From contig OY744466.1 of the NCBI GenBank assembly GCA_963556145.1, forward strand, positions 1,054,001 through 1,118,000: DNA of 64,000 nucleotides, read 5' to 3'. The notes beneath the pieces are model-generated. The model had not been told where the DNA came from and did not search any database. It saw nothing but the letters and a program-made list of their open reading frames with translations. Each line of letters starts with the position of its first letter. Within the stretch, counting starts at the first letter, position 1. The translations under genes and the position numbers were made by a program. Shown piece after piece: positions 45,016 to 56,949 of the stretch. The DNA comes from Hygrocybe punicea (Eukaryota > Basidiomycota > Agaricomycetes > Agaricales > Hygrophoraceae).

Positions 45016-47140
45016 GCTCGATACTGATGTCTGTTGCGGATACTGAGACTGATACTGACTAAGTGATGACTAAGCAACTCAGGTGCTGCTTTTGGTGATG
45101 CTGACATTGTTTTCATTGTTTTGCTGCAATGCCCAACTAAATACCAGAAAAATTCTCAGGTGCTGTTGGCATGTTACACTACAAATGACACTGCAATGTC
45201 AAGGCTTTTCAGGCAGAAATAGAGTCAATATTAATAGAATCATTTAAATCTGCACTTTCTTTGGCACTTAGAGCCTTGTGAATTGTTATTCTACTTATTC
45301 CTTAGCTAAGTGTTGTAAAATGTCTGATTTTAAGTATATAACAATGGGGACCGGCAATGCCACTACCAAAAGTGTCCAGCATGTGACCTCTGGATAGAAA
45401 AGCTTATAACTCTTCAGGAAGCTCAGATTTTGGTTTGAAGTAAGAGAAGAACTGGTAGATAAAAACAAGATGCAAAAATTGTTCGGAACAAATTTTTTTT
45501 TAGTGTCCTTAGTCTTGTGTATCTGGGGAAAGTGCCAAATACACAGTCTGCAACACAAAAACACATTATTGTAAAATCAATGTATTGCAAGCAATACACA
45601 GTCAAAATTTTCAAAAAAATTATGGATACAGTTTAAAGCATGTCTAGCCTCACATAAAATATTCTGGTATTTTTTACTCAACAAATCCACTTGAAAATGC
45701 AATTCTAATGAAAAGTGGAGCCCTCACAAAATGCCTCATAGTGAAAAGTTGGGAGGGTTTAAAAAAATTCAGTTCCGAACAATTTTCATACATCACTTAT
45801 ATCTACAAGTTCTCTTCACAATGCTAGCTGAAATTTGAACTGTACAAAGAGTTATTAGCTGTGGCGTTTTCATGGGTGATTTCACTGTACAGCCACTGGA
45901 CACTTTTGGTAGTGGCGTTGCCAGTCCCCAATAACAAGTTTTCAGTACTTTATTTAATGAAGAAAACTGAAGTTTCTGGTCATTTGGAGAAAAATGCCTC
46001 ATAAAAATATGCTTTTTTAACTTACCCATTCCAAAATTAACCATTTATGACTCTTCTTCACCTTCCAGTTGTGCTGCTGTATTTTAACTTCTGTATCCTG
46101 CCTTGCCAGCACTGTGAATTACTTCAAGCAGAATACTAAGTTTGGGTATTTGATTTTTCTTGTGCAGTAGAGAAAACATTAAATATTTTCAAAATATGAA
46201 ATATGAAGCTGCCCTTATGTTAAAGTCAATAGACTACAGCTTGCTCATCAGCCTTTACTATGTGGCATGTTAACTACATAGATGCCAAGCAACCTCACCA
46301 TTTCCTTGCCAAATTACAAGGAACTTGAAAAGCAATCCTGCCTGTTCACAATCTGGAGGAGCCGGCACTGTCTTGTCAGCTGATGTTCACCAATCTCACC
46401 TTCAACTCCACTGCCCAGCCAAACTGGAGTGAAGCAGTATGGGTATGGAATCATCAGCATATATCATATAAGGTGTGTCTGCATTTCTGCATTCATAACC
46501 TCATTGTATGATACTGACACTGCCTATCAGCTGACAGAACAGTGCAACACCTCTATGAAGCGTGGAAGACAAGCATTAATATTTGACAATCCCTCTCAAT
46601 GTCCTCATATGCCTGTGCATCACTTCACACTGCAATTCTTGATCCATGTCATGTTCTGGAGGTTCCAAATGCCCCACAGCAACCACTCAGACAGCATTTT
46701 GTTGGAAAAGGACTTCTGGAAATTTCTGCTGATAGTGCAACTGGAAACTCATCCTCTCACTCAGTGTTGCCACAACACCAAGCCATGTCTGTCTCCCAAC
46801 AAATTCACAGCCAACTCAACTCCCTATCACACAAGCAGACATTGGCTTCCCTCCCTACCCCAGCACAGCCAAATCCCAAAAAATGAAGATCCAAACATGC
46901 AAAAAATGTGGAAAAGAATCATGTAATGGAAGAAAGGAGGTAAGGTTGTGTTTGGATCAGTATAGGGATTGTGACAAGAGTGGTAGGGACTTAAAGAGAC
47001 CCAATAAGCCTTGCTGGGATGTTGACTGGCTAATGTTATTTACTGATGTACAGATACTGATTTTATCCAATTCAATTTTATTTTATTTTATTTATTTATT
47101 TATTTATTATTATTTCCTCAACAGACATCAGTATCGAGCC
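45016..47140. mobile_element. 2.1-kb non-autonomous DNA transposon with 8-bp target duplication
   Basis: Terminal inverted repeats start GCTCGATACTGATGTCTGT and end with the reverse complement. ATTCTTCC stands on both sides (45008-45015 and 47141-47148) and once in the intact S1 site (about 37,264). Eight-base duplications fit the hAT superfamily. A roughly 40-base inverted pair inside (45,341-45,380 against 45,897-45,936) could form a large hairpin. No transposase is seen. A frame at 46,599-47,030 holds a CKKCGKESCNGRKEVRLC zinc-ribbon-like piece that may be residual coding sequence. A TATTT/TTAT microsatellite lies near the right end. Confidence 0.8.
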
Positions 47141-47514
47141 ATTCTTCCTTGTCAATTCAAGTGGGTGCCTTGACAATTCTGTTATGTCCATTGATAGGAA
47201 GCTTCCTATTAGATAAAGGACGTATGTATCAGCTTCTCAAGCCCAGCCCCCGGTCCAAGTGCTCTTTCGAATACCTGCGTATCTCATCATGACTGGGTGT
47301 AAACCAGGCTCCTGCCAAGCTGCTTTCGAGAGGGTGAGAGGAAGCATACCATAGTATATGGGTTTGTCTGGGATATTGAGTCTCCGCCCTGTGTAAATTC
47401 AAAGTCAGAACTCTTATTCCTCTCTATGATGGCTTGAAGAAAATGTTAGTAAACAAAGTGCCACAGGCTTATCCATCCCAATTGGGACATAGCTAGTAGC
47501 AGTACACTTCGTCA

Positions 47515-48812
47515 ATGCTCAATACTCAGTCTGTGCAGGCCATTCTCCATTGCTTCTCTGAGAATCACACCACCCTCAGTGACTTCCTGGAATTTATCAT
47601 ACAAGAACCTGCCATACGACACAACACCATTGTTCTTGATGTCCTCAACTACCCCACTAAGCTACTGTCTACTCTTTCCGAGCACTCCACCTTGCACCAA
47701 CCTGTATTCCAATGGGCCCTCAATCTCATACATAGAAAGCATGTAAAATCCATACAAAGTCTCACTAGCATGCGTAATGGATGGCACTTTAATGCCCTAC
47801 ACATGTCCATCGAGCAACTCAATGACTTTCATCTTGAAGACATGGTTCAAAGTGTGCAGACGACTGCCCCAGATCTCTGGACCACCATTACAAGCCTACT
47901 TTCTGCAGATCCCAAGGAGAATAAGCCAAGATGTCCCTGCCATTTTGGATCATGGTGATGATGACACTCAGGCTGATGAAGAAGACGAAGCTCAATACTG
48001 GGGCAGACTAAATGAAGACAACATACAACCAGCTGATACAGGTTCCAATGGTCCGTGGCATGGGCTGAGTAAGGGACAGCAATGTCATGCTATTATCTCT
48101 TTGGTCTGTGAGTATTGCGCTTTGCTGTAACAATACTGACCCGAATTATAGAAGGCTGTGTGCATAATCTGCATTATTATGCACAGCACAAATCAAAAGT
48201 GCAATTTATTGCAAAGTGTTTTCAGTATGTTCTTGCATTCGTGCAACACACCGCAGAAAGTGATATAGGCACTTGCCTGCATGGGCTGCTCAACCTCAAT
48301 CGACACTACACATAAAGCTATCAAATCACTGTCTGCAGAGACTCACGAGAGACTACACCAGATGGGGCAGACTCTTCTCATTGGATATACATACAACAAC
48401 TTCGACATCGATTTCAAGACAGGTCTTCCCACTGTCGAAAAATCCAGCAATACACTCACTCACTCACATGATGTCCAGGACATTGACATATCTAGAGCAT
48501 GGAGTCACCATGGACCACCTTCGCTGTTCACAAGAACTGTGGGCCAAATAAATTCTCAATCCCCAGCTTGATGTGCAAGCTATCACCCCACCTGGCACAT
48601 ATTTCAATTTCCTGGAAATACACCCCGAAACAGATGATGGCTCTGGCCTCACATGGCATGAGCATTTCAATGCTTGGAAATTCTACCACGACCTGTGCAT
48701 GCATGGTCCCAAATGCTACAACCTACGGAATCGTGGACCAATTTATGATAATTTCAAAGAGCTGGTGGAGACTCAAAGTCTCGGAAGTTCTCTGGATGTA
48801 TATGCCAGCTGA
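47515..48812 (+). pseudogene. DUF6589-like transposon-associated gene, frameshifted
   Basis: Frames at 47515-47958, 47920-48110 and 48160-48570 join into a protein resembling DUF6589 proteins of Agaricomycetes. It begins with an N-terminal helical region and then ISQDVPAILDHGDDDTQ. The motif ICIIMHSTNQKCNLLQS follows an intron at about 48,109-48,150. Next come IKSLSAETHERLHQMG, TLLIGYTYNNFDIDFKTG and the tail FYHDLCMHGPKCYN. At least one frame change is needed near 48,230-48,270 and the C-terminal part is missing, so it appears broken. The function of the family is unknown; it is regularly linked to mobile DNA. Confidence 0.55.
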
Positions 48813-49742
48813 ATCTTCTTCCAAGGGTTGATGGAGAGCATGGTGACCCTGTGTATCAGGAAAACCTGATATTACTTATTCTTACTTAAATTATCTTGAA
48901 ATTTAAATCAAGACAATTCAAGTATAACTGAATTAAGACGTGCTGTCTTGGCCTAAGTAGGTACAGTTTATTGATCCTACCTTAATTTCACTTAGTTTCT
49001 GATCAAGACAAATTAAGACGACAAATCAATTGACAAAGATCCTGCACGGCTGGATTAAGAATGGCTAAATCAAGACAGTAAAATTCACTAAGAGAAATCA
49101 AGACGTGAAAAATCAAGTGGCATAAAATGAATAAAATAGTACTGGCATAACACAGAGACTCGGTATTGCGAAAAGGACAGCAATGGGTGGAAACTTGAAT
49201 GAGGAAAGGGCCTAGGTATACTAGTAGGGCCCCATAGCAACCGTGACTGTGATGCAGGCAGCTACTAGTACCAATGTAACTGTTTTGATGGAGAAGGGAA
49301 TGTCTGCGGCTGTGGACCTGTCAACTTTTGAAAGCCAGGGCGAAGATGATGCGAGCTCACATGTTTTTTGGGGCCTTGCCTTGTTTTCAGGCACAGTAGG
49401 AATTGCAAAGCACATACTAGTAGTAGCTGGATGGAAGGTGTAGACAGGGCATAGTGGCATAGATTTTTCTCTTCCTCCAGAGGAAAGGCATGGGCGGTGG
49501 TGAGGGTTATAAAAAATGGTAATTGATGGTGGATAACATGAGAGCAGTGGCGGTGGAGATAACATTGCGCACAAAAAAAACTGTACATTATTGATCAAGA
49601 AATTACAACTTGAATTAAACGAAGCACTTATGTTCACCTATTCGACGTCTGAAGTATCTGAGATATCCATCAAATTAGCCCAAATATCACCTTCGTCATT
49701 CTCATTATTGGTGGTCGTCACAGTGGTCGGGGCGGTGTTGCG
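48813..49742. other. AT-rich intergenic stretch with repeated AATCAAGAC motifs
   Basis: At 48,880-49,130 the words ATCAAGAC and AATTAAGAC recur in both orientations, which looks like a degraded small inverted-repeat element. The rest has only frames without family features on both strands. Confidence 0.35.
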
Positions 49743-52256
49743 TCAGCTGCCCAACTTGGTGTAATGCTGCACCTTCGTTATGATTTTCTCCATGGATCCC
49801 TCACGCAGGTTGCCATTAATCAAAATCAGGTATCTACGTGTTGCTGGTCCCCAGTTCATTTTGCAGAATGCAAGAGTCTTGTTCGATTCCTTTCTGGATT
49901 CCTTGTTGAGCGCCTTGGTGATTCCAGTTGCCAGTCCCTTGCCTTTTTTGATTACCTTCTCTTGTGCAAGTTGTTCAATTGTAATGTAACCATCTGCCCA
50001 CAACCTCAGGGCACGTTCAAACTGCAAATGTGGTTATCCCAAGACATGCATCAAATCATATGAAAATGCTTACCGCAGAGCAAGAAAGTGATAGAGCAAT
50101 TTTTGGGTCTGTGGGATAACCCTTATCAAATGAAGGGATGTTGGTGCTACCCTCAGTCACCGCGAAATGGGTGGCAAACGTCTGTAAAATAAATGCGGAG
50201 TGGAATAAACCTCTGTATATCTGTTCAAAAAGAAAAAGTGGCTGGTGCCGTCATGTCTTAATTTTGATGTAGATAAACTTACTGAGGGGTCGTCACCATC
50301 TGCGGTGGAATAAATAAATTGACAGTTCTCAAGCATTGATTCCACAAATTCGACCTGGCTGTCATCAGTGTTGAAGTTGTCACCAGCTTCCTCCGACTTG
50401 AAGAATGCATTGAGGATGGCGACGGCAGTGGAGCCGAAGCCCCCATGCCACTCATAAACCCTTTGGAATGCCTTGAATAAAAAAAAGATATGTAAGTCCA
50501 AATGGATACAATGGAACGAATAGGTCACCGTGACAAAAACTGCATCATTAATCTGTATAATATGCAGTATTTTGTTTCCATAAACTATTTTCCAGATCTT
50601 TTGTAATGCCGCAGCTGCCTCAGAGTCAATGATGGTCCAGGGGTCTCGAGAGCTTGCCATGAATTCAATAAAAGTCAGCATGAAGCAGCATCGCCAACAA
50701 TTTCCTTCTTGGCACCCTTCGGGAAGGTCCTTATTACGAAATTTCTGAAGTGCACGATTAGCTGCATCTGGCTTGTTTCACTTGGAAGGGTGTTCATTGG
50801 GCTCATTGTGGGTTTTTACCATCCCCTGGAACGACTTGAGCTATCAGATACAGCAATTAAATTCATACTTACTGCACTTGTCAGCCATTTATTACCCTTG
50901 ATTGGACTGGATAGGACCGCCTCACGCTCGTTCTCTTCATCTGAATCATTCAATCCACCAAGTACATCGCCTTTGTTATCTTGGGCATCAAAAGTCACGA
51001 CTTGAGGCTGGTTACTGACAGATTTAGCCTTGCTGGTGCCTGCATCATTACCTAATGATGTGGAGGAATGCAGGGAAACTGGACTATTTGAAGAGAAGGT
51101 TTTTGATACAGTAGCTGAACGAGTGCTCTTAGTAGACTTAGAATGATTAGGGTGCGACTGAGCAATGACTCCTTTTGCCCAGTTCTTGACACCAGTAAGC
51201 TTGCTCTTAGAAGCCTGAGTAGTCTCACTGAGGGTGAAGTAGAAAATGGTTGTTTGATCAAGCTTGAGCATGAAAGATGATGGTACACATACACCGTGAC
51301 ATTTTTGTCCATCAGTGACTCATCACTATCAGCCTGACCTTGCACACATGCGAGGACTCCTTCTTCAACCCCCTTCTCATGTTGCTGGTCTCCTCAACTG
51401 GCTGGCTCCTTGCGCGCTGTATTGATCATTGCCCTAACGTACACCTTGGGTTTCTTGCAAGGCGGCATTGGCTCAGTTTCCTCCCCGCTTTCACCACCAG
51501 CCCCTGGCCTTTGCTCAGGCTTGAAGTTTGACAGACTAGCAGCAGGCTTGTCTGCATCTGGTTCGGAGTCACCATTGAAGTAGGGTATTTTCATGTGGGT
51601 ACTGGTGTGCTGGAGAGTTCTTTTTCCAAGCTGGACAGCTGCCTCCCCGTCAGCAGCTAACCTGTCTTCAAGTGCAGTGATATGATCAAGCCCTTGCTGT
51701 TTTCGTGGTTCTTTTTCCTCCTTGGCAGCTTTCTGCAGTGCTGCATTATGCTTAGTGTTGCCACAGCTAAGCTAGCCTAGCCGCAGCTAAATTAGCTGCA
51801 GCTAAAGCTAAGCTAATTCATGAAAAATGTCTTAGCCTTAGCCACTAGCCAAGTACTAGCTGCAGCTATGGCTAAGCTAAAGTCAGCTAAGCTAATGACT
51901 ATTAGTCAGGTATGATATCCTTTTTAGGTATTTCTAGGCTGTTCTGAGATGATATTATTTTTATCTTCCCTTAGCTTCAGCTACAGCTAAGCTAACTTTC
52001 TGAAATACTTTAGCCTTAGCCATTAGCTGGAGATTAGCCATTAGCTTAGCTGGCATCAGCTAAGCTAAAATCAGCTAAGCTAATGGCTAGTAGCCAGCTA
52101 TTAGCCTTAGCTGTGGCAACACTAATTATGCTGCACCTCCTCTTTGGTACATTGCTTGCACTGTCCTTGAGTTTGAATAGCGCCTGGGTGCTTATCAGCA
52201 TTTTCAGCGCAAGTCGGCATACGCACTGAGTCTGGTGCTTTTTTTTTCAGTGCCAT
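49743..52256 (-). pseudogene. TE-associated gene of unknown function, split by a hAT-type MITE
   Basis: From the start at 52256 the protein begins MALKKKAPDSVRMPT and a small Cys motif (CKQCTKEE). The reading frame is then interrupted by a 382-base MITE and resumes in frame after it (NAALQKAAKEEKEPRKQQGL). Later exons encode KKPKVYVRAMINTARK, a Ser-rich linker (about 50,900-51,230), DPWTIIDSEAAAALQKIW, QRVYEWHGGFGSTAVAILNAFF, FIYSTADGDD, ALRLWADGYI and CKMNWGPATRRYLILI. The order matches a widespread but unnamed Agaricomycete family. The rest of the frame is open, so the MITE appears to be the main lesion. Not identified further. Confidence 0.55.
51753..52134. mobile_element. hAT-type MITE, 382 bp, with ATTATGCT target duplication
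   Basis: Terminal inverted repeats TAGTGTTGCCACAGCTAAG. The 8-bp duplication ATTATGCT lies at 51745-51752 and 52135-52142. The interior is almost entirely AGCTAAGCTAA-type palindromic words, so the whole element could fold. TAGxGTTGCC-like ends with 8-bp duplications are typical of hAT elements. Confidence 0.9.
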
Positions 52257-53262
52257 TGTGGTTGGGACTTGGATGTGGTACATTCTTTTGTTTTTTTGTG
52301 TGACAAGGTGGAATAGAGTTCAACTTTGAGTGCCACGCACCCATACCCATCCCACTGGCAGACACCTTGTGAATGATGTCCACATGTCAATTGATGCAGT
52401 CTGTATGTGTTTGTAAGGTGGAAATGGAAACAGGGAGCCAGGGACTTATCACCTGCATTCTCTGTTGTCCTTGTTGCAAGCTTTCGACCATCAACACCCC
52501 ACCTGATAAGCTCAACCTCATTGACAAGTGCATCTGACAAGCTCAGCTGAAGAACTATGGACCCTCTCAACAGCCTGTTGCAGTCAGTTCTCAGGTTTCC
52601 CATCCCCCTCCCAGGTCCTGGATGCAGGCAATGATGGTGATGAATATGATGATACCATGACAATCACTCTCATCGGCACTCTTCTCAAGATGACTTGTCC
52701 CCTCCTCCACTCCAAATGACACCGCTGGCTCCAAAGCGATCTGCTCAAAACTGTCACCTTAGGCAGCACTCTAGGGATGTTCCCACGGCCTCAAAGGGGG
52801 GGTTCTTATGTGAGGGAGAAGTGGCCTTCGAGGCCGGGTCTCGGGAGGATCCTTCGCCATAATTTTTGCTGACCTCCCAGAGCATTTTCTGGGGTCCTAT
52901 AAATATGTTTTCTGAGCATTTGATGAGCATCCACATATGTCTTATAAGTGAATGTTTTTTCTTCGAGCCTCCTAGACATTTTTTGAACCTCCTAGAACTT
53001 CCTAGGCATTACATAGCTACTATAATAGTACTAATTCCACTCCCATGCCCCTGTCAATCGGTAGTATCCCAAGAGCAGGCGCTGTTGCTGAGTGGCGGTC
53101 ACAAGCAGATGACCATCGGCCCCAACGTCGCCCTCCACCTCCCGGATTCCACCTGAGCTGCTCTGGCCCTCGGTGAGGCAATTGAACCTCTCAGACACTA
53201 GAGGACCTCCCAGTACTCCAGGGCCACCGTCCAGCGGAAATGCTGTGTGCACCTAAATTAAT

Positions 53263-53960
53263 GAGGGAGAGGGAGAGGAGAGAGCAGGGAGGGAGCAGGG
53301 AGGGAATGGGGAGGGAGCAGGGAGGGAACGGGGAGGGAGCAGGGAGGGAGCAGGGAGGGAGCAGGGAGGGAACGGGGAGGGAGCAGGGAGGGAGCAGGGA
53401 GGGAACGGGGAGGGAGCAGGGAGGGAGCAGGGAGGGAACGGGGAGGGAGCAGGGAGGGAGCAGGGAGGGAACGGGGAGGGAGCAGGGAGGGAGCAGGGAG
53501 GGAACGGGGAGGGAGCAGGGAGGGAGCAGGGAGGGAGCAGGGAGGGAACAGGGAGGGAGCAGGGAGGGAACGGGGAGGGAGCAGGGAGGGAGCAGGGAGG
53601 GAACGGGGAGGGAGCAGGGAGGGAGCAGGGAGGGAGCAGGGAGGGAACAGGGAGGGAGCAGGGAGGGAACGGGGAGGGAGCAGGGAGGGAGCAGGGAGGG
53701 AACGGGGAGGGAGCAGGGAGGGAGCAGGGAGGGAGCAGGGAGGGAACAGGGAGGGAGCAGGGAGGGAACGGGGAGGGAGCAGGAGGGAGCGGGGAGGGAG
53801 CAGGAGGGAGCGGGGAGGGAGCAGGAGGGAGCGGGGACAGAGAGAATGAGGAGAGGGAGGAAACCAGGAGGGAGCGGGGACAGAGAGAACGAGGAGATGG
53901 AGGAAACCGGCAGCCTGAGGGAGCGGGAGGGAGCAGGGACAGAGCGGGGGAAGGAGGGAG
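53263..53960 (+). repeat. G-rich 11-bp minisatellite
   Basis: Tandem units of GGGAGGGAGCA alternating with GGGAGGGAACG, about 50 copies, arranged in a higher-order pattern of about 33 bases. The four or more closely spaced GGG runs would favour G-quadruplex DNA on the plus strand. Because 11 is not a multiple of 3 but 33 is, all frames stay open on both strands; the 375- and 418-codon frames are artefacts of this. Confidence 0.95.
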
Positions 53961-55269
53961 AGGGAGAGAGCATGGAGAGAGCGTGTGGGGAGGAGAGGGA
54001 GAGAGAGGGAACAGGGAGGAGAGGGAGAGCGCGAGTGGAGGAGCAGGGAGAGAGGGAATGGGGGAGGGAGAGAGCGCGCATGGAGGTGGAGGAGAGAGGG
54101 AATGGAGAGGGAAGAGAGAGAGCAGAGCAGGGAGAGAAATACAGCGGGGGAGAGAGGGACTGGGGGACGGAGAGCGGAGAGGGAGGGAACGGGAAGCAGA
54201 GAGGGAGCGAGGGATCGGGGAGCGGGAGGGAGAGAGAGAGCAGGGAGAAGAGGGAGAGGGAGAGAACTGACCTTGTCATCTGTCGTCGTCGTCCCCCTCC
54301 CCCTCCCCCTCGTCCTTGTCCTCATCGTTGTCTTCTTCGTCGTTGTCCTCGGTGTCTCCCTCATTAATATTGTCCTCGTCCTCGGCCTTGGCCTCTTCAT
54401 CTGTGGTATCCTCACCATATTCCCTCTTCTACCCTCCCTGAACCTTTCTGGCCTCTCTTTTCGGTCATTAGTTTTGGCAGAATGATTGGAAGGTGAAAGG
54501 GACTTACAGGACACGTGGGTGAAAGAGAGAGGTGCGACAAGAAGAAAACGCGACGCGTTTGTTGGTTGATTGATTGTTGATTGACATTGATCACCTGACC
54601 ACCTGCAACATGGAAGGTATAGGTGGGGAGAGGTGCGGGGTTTTGGGAGAGGTTCGAGAGAGGTTCGAGAGAGGTCCGGGAGAGGTGCGGAGAGGTGTCG
54701 GAGATCGACAACAATTGATCAACCAATGAGAAATCGTTTAACGGTGCACTGAATGTAAAAATACACATATTCGACAACCACTGCGTCAAAAATCAAGAAA
54801 AAAAATACCAAGCACTTCAACAGTCACTGCCGCTCATGCATGTGCTCATGCTCCATCCTGGATATTACTTGGAGCCGCGACTTTGGTACGTTAGTGCATC
54901 CGATGACCCCTGCTAACCAAACCCGTGACTAAACATCAAGTATTCCTATTAGTACTACTACTACGTATACTAGTACATGTTTGCTCGGTGAGTTTCTCCA
55001 CTCTCGTGTTCTGCCTCTCACATCTTTGCGGCTCATTGCACCCATTTCAGAGCCGTTTGCACCCTCATCCGACCACAACTTCACTTGTTTTTTGCTGAGA
55101 ACACAACCAGTGGAAGCAAGGACGACAAGGCGATGAAGACGACGAGGACAAAGAGGATGACACCGATGGGCACGGTGACAGAGACGACAAGGAGGGAAAG
55201 GATGACGACAAGAACGCAGACGACAATGAGGAGGGGAACAGCAGGAACGATGGGAACACAACGGTATCC

Positions 55270-55570
55270 GCCCACTCTTCCTCTACCCGCTCACTCTCCC
55301 CGTCCCCACTCTCGCCTTGGTCCCACACTCTCTCCCTACTCCCCCGCCCTCCTCCCACTCTCTCTTTTCCCTCCCCGCACCTCTCCCGCACTCTCCCTCT
55401 CTCCATCCCCTCTCCTCCCCATTTCCACTCCCCACTGTCTCGTTCTCTCTCCATTCCCTCTCCCCGCTCTCACTTCCTCCCTGCCATTTCTTCTTCCCTC
55501 AGCCCCCTCTCTCTCCTCCCCACACTGTCCTCCCTCCACTCTGGCTCCCTCTCCGCTCTCCAATCAACAA
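55270..55570. repeat. Pyrimidine-rich tract (CTCTC/CCTCC)
   Basis: Nearly 300 bases of C/T with few purines on the plus strand, inside the 4.0-kb element. It could form triplex DNA. Open frames here are compositional. Confidence 0.8.
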
Positions 55571-55794
55571 ACCGCGACAATGACGACACCGACAACGACA
55601 ACGGGGAGCATGGAAAGCCGGGTCGGAGGTGTGGTGCGCCCACACTCCGGCCCAGGTATGTTTTTTTCTATCTACTTTCGTCATCCACTTACCCCCTCCC
55701 CCTCATAGGTTATCTCGTGAACCCAAGCGCACGTTGAATGACGTGCATCTTGTGCCTTCGAGGTGACGGCGATGAGGGTAACAAAGAGGGGCCA

Positions 55795-56060
55795 GCACCA
55801 GTACCAGCACCAGCACCAGCACCAATGCCAGCACCGGCACCACCCCCGAGTACCTCGCGAGGGCCGAGCCCACGTCAATTGACGTCTATGGCCAACCTCG
55901 CGAGGTTAGGAAGGCAAAACATAGCACTGGCACTAGCACCAGCACCAACAGTGCCAACGCCAGCACCGGCACCGGCACCACCCCCAAGTACCTCGCGAGG
56001 GCCGGGCCCCCATCAATTGACGTCGGCGGCCAACCTCGCAAGGTTGGGAAGGCAAAACAT
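55795..56060. repeat. CACCAG microsatellite with a duplicated flank
   Basis: (CCAGCA)n at about 55,795-55,840 and again at about 55,930-55,980. Each is followed by a TACCTCGCGAGGG block and a GTCAATTGACGTC palindrome, giving a 130-base direct duplication. Confidence 0.75.
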
Positions 56061-56949
56061 ACCTCATGAGGGCGAGGCCCATGTCAATTGACGTGGCCGG
56101 CTACCCTCACGAGGTAACAGAACGCCTGATCGGTGGTGAAACCATGGGTGTGCCCCCACTCACGGTTTGGCCATGAAACCATTCCCAAAATGCGTCGGGT
56201 TGCCCAAGACCCGTTCCGGGTATGGTTTACGAGGGTTCGGGTATGGTGTCATGCCACTCTAACCCTTACCCGACCCATTAATGCACCCTGGTAGCCGCTC
56301 CACGGGCCCCAGTCCCACCCTCTCTCCCTCCACTCTCTCTCACCCCTCCCTGTTCCCTCCCTCTCTCCCTGATCTCTCCTGCCCCATTCTCACCCTCCCC
56401 TAGTGTCTAAGAGGTTTGAAAATTTATTTATGATTCAGAATGAGTACTCTTATAGTAGCTAATGTAGTGTCTAGGAGGCTCAAAAAATGTCTAGGAGGTT
56501 CGAAAAAGTGAAATAAAATAAAATATGTAGCTTAAAAGACATGTGGATGCTCATTGAATGCTTGGAAAACATATCTATATGCTTCCAGAATATGGAACAT
56601 CACCCGAGCCTCTAGCGGAGCAACCTGGAGGTGCAAAGATGACCCGGCATGCCCAGGACAATATGGTAATTAGTACTGATCGGGAAATGTATTGCAGAAG
56701 CTCTCGAGAGCCAGGCCTCTAAGGCCACTTTCCCATCACATAAGAACCCCCCCTTGAAGGCCGTGGGAACCTCCCCGAAGTCCTGCCTAAGGTGAAAACT
56801 GTGATGGCACCATTGACTACTACCCTGATTTGAAACCATGGCTTGAAGCACTTGATGGCCATCCAGTTCACAACAAACATGGCAAAGCTTTCTCACACTA
56901 TGCTGGCACACTTGTTGATACCCACAAGCTTTACACCATTGAGGACATT

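Larger units (their letters stand above)
42100..47295. repeat. Segmental duplication S2
   Basis: Diverged copy of S1 (20,160-22,350 joined to 36,751-37,410). It has its own 2.1-kb insertion at 45,016-47,140 and ends just after the ATG of the lost third small gene. It holds a longer Msb1/Mug8 fragment than S1 and lacks the long C run. S2 shows the uninterrupted state of the S1 transposon site, and S1 shows the uninterrupted state of the S2 insertion site. Confidence 0.85.
52755..56794. mobile_element. 4.0-kb non-autonomous DNA transposon filled with simple repeats
   Basis: Ends are inverted copies starting CACCTTAGGCAG and stay similar for about 110 bases (GTTCCCACGGCC, TTCTTATGTGA, AAGTGGCCTT). 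Subterminal inverted similarity (CTCCTAGACATTTTTTGA at about 52,968 against about 56,482) extends further in. AAAACTGT is duplicated at 52747-52754 and 56795-56802. No transposase is present. The cargo is a G-rich minisatellite, pyrimidine tracts and CACCAGCAC repeats. Confidence 0.85.

Noticed and set aside
53240..54514. Long open frames of 375 codons (+) and 418 codons (-) with REQGGSREG or SLLPPCSLPAPS repeats
   Set aside because: They are side effects of an 11-bp G-rich minisatellite with a 33-bp period; all frames stay open and no unique domain is present.
55795..56060. CRISPR-like spaced repeats
   Set aside because: The organism is eukaryotic and the pattern is a CCAGCA microsatellite in a duplicated 130-base block without regular spacers.
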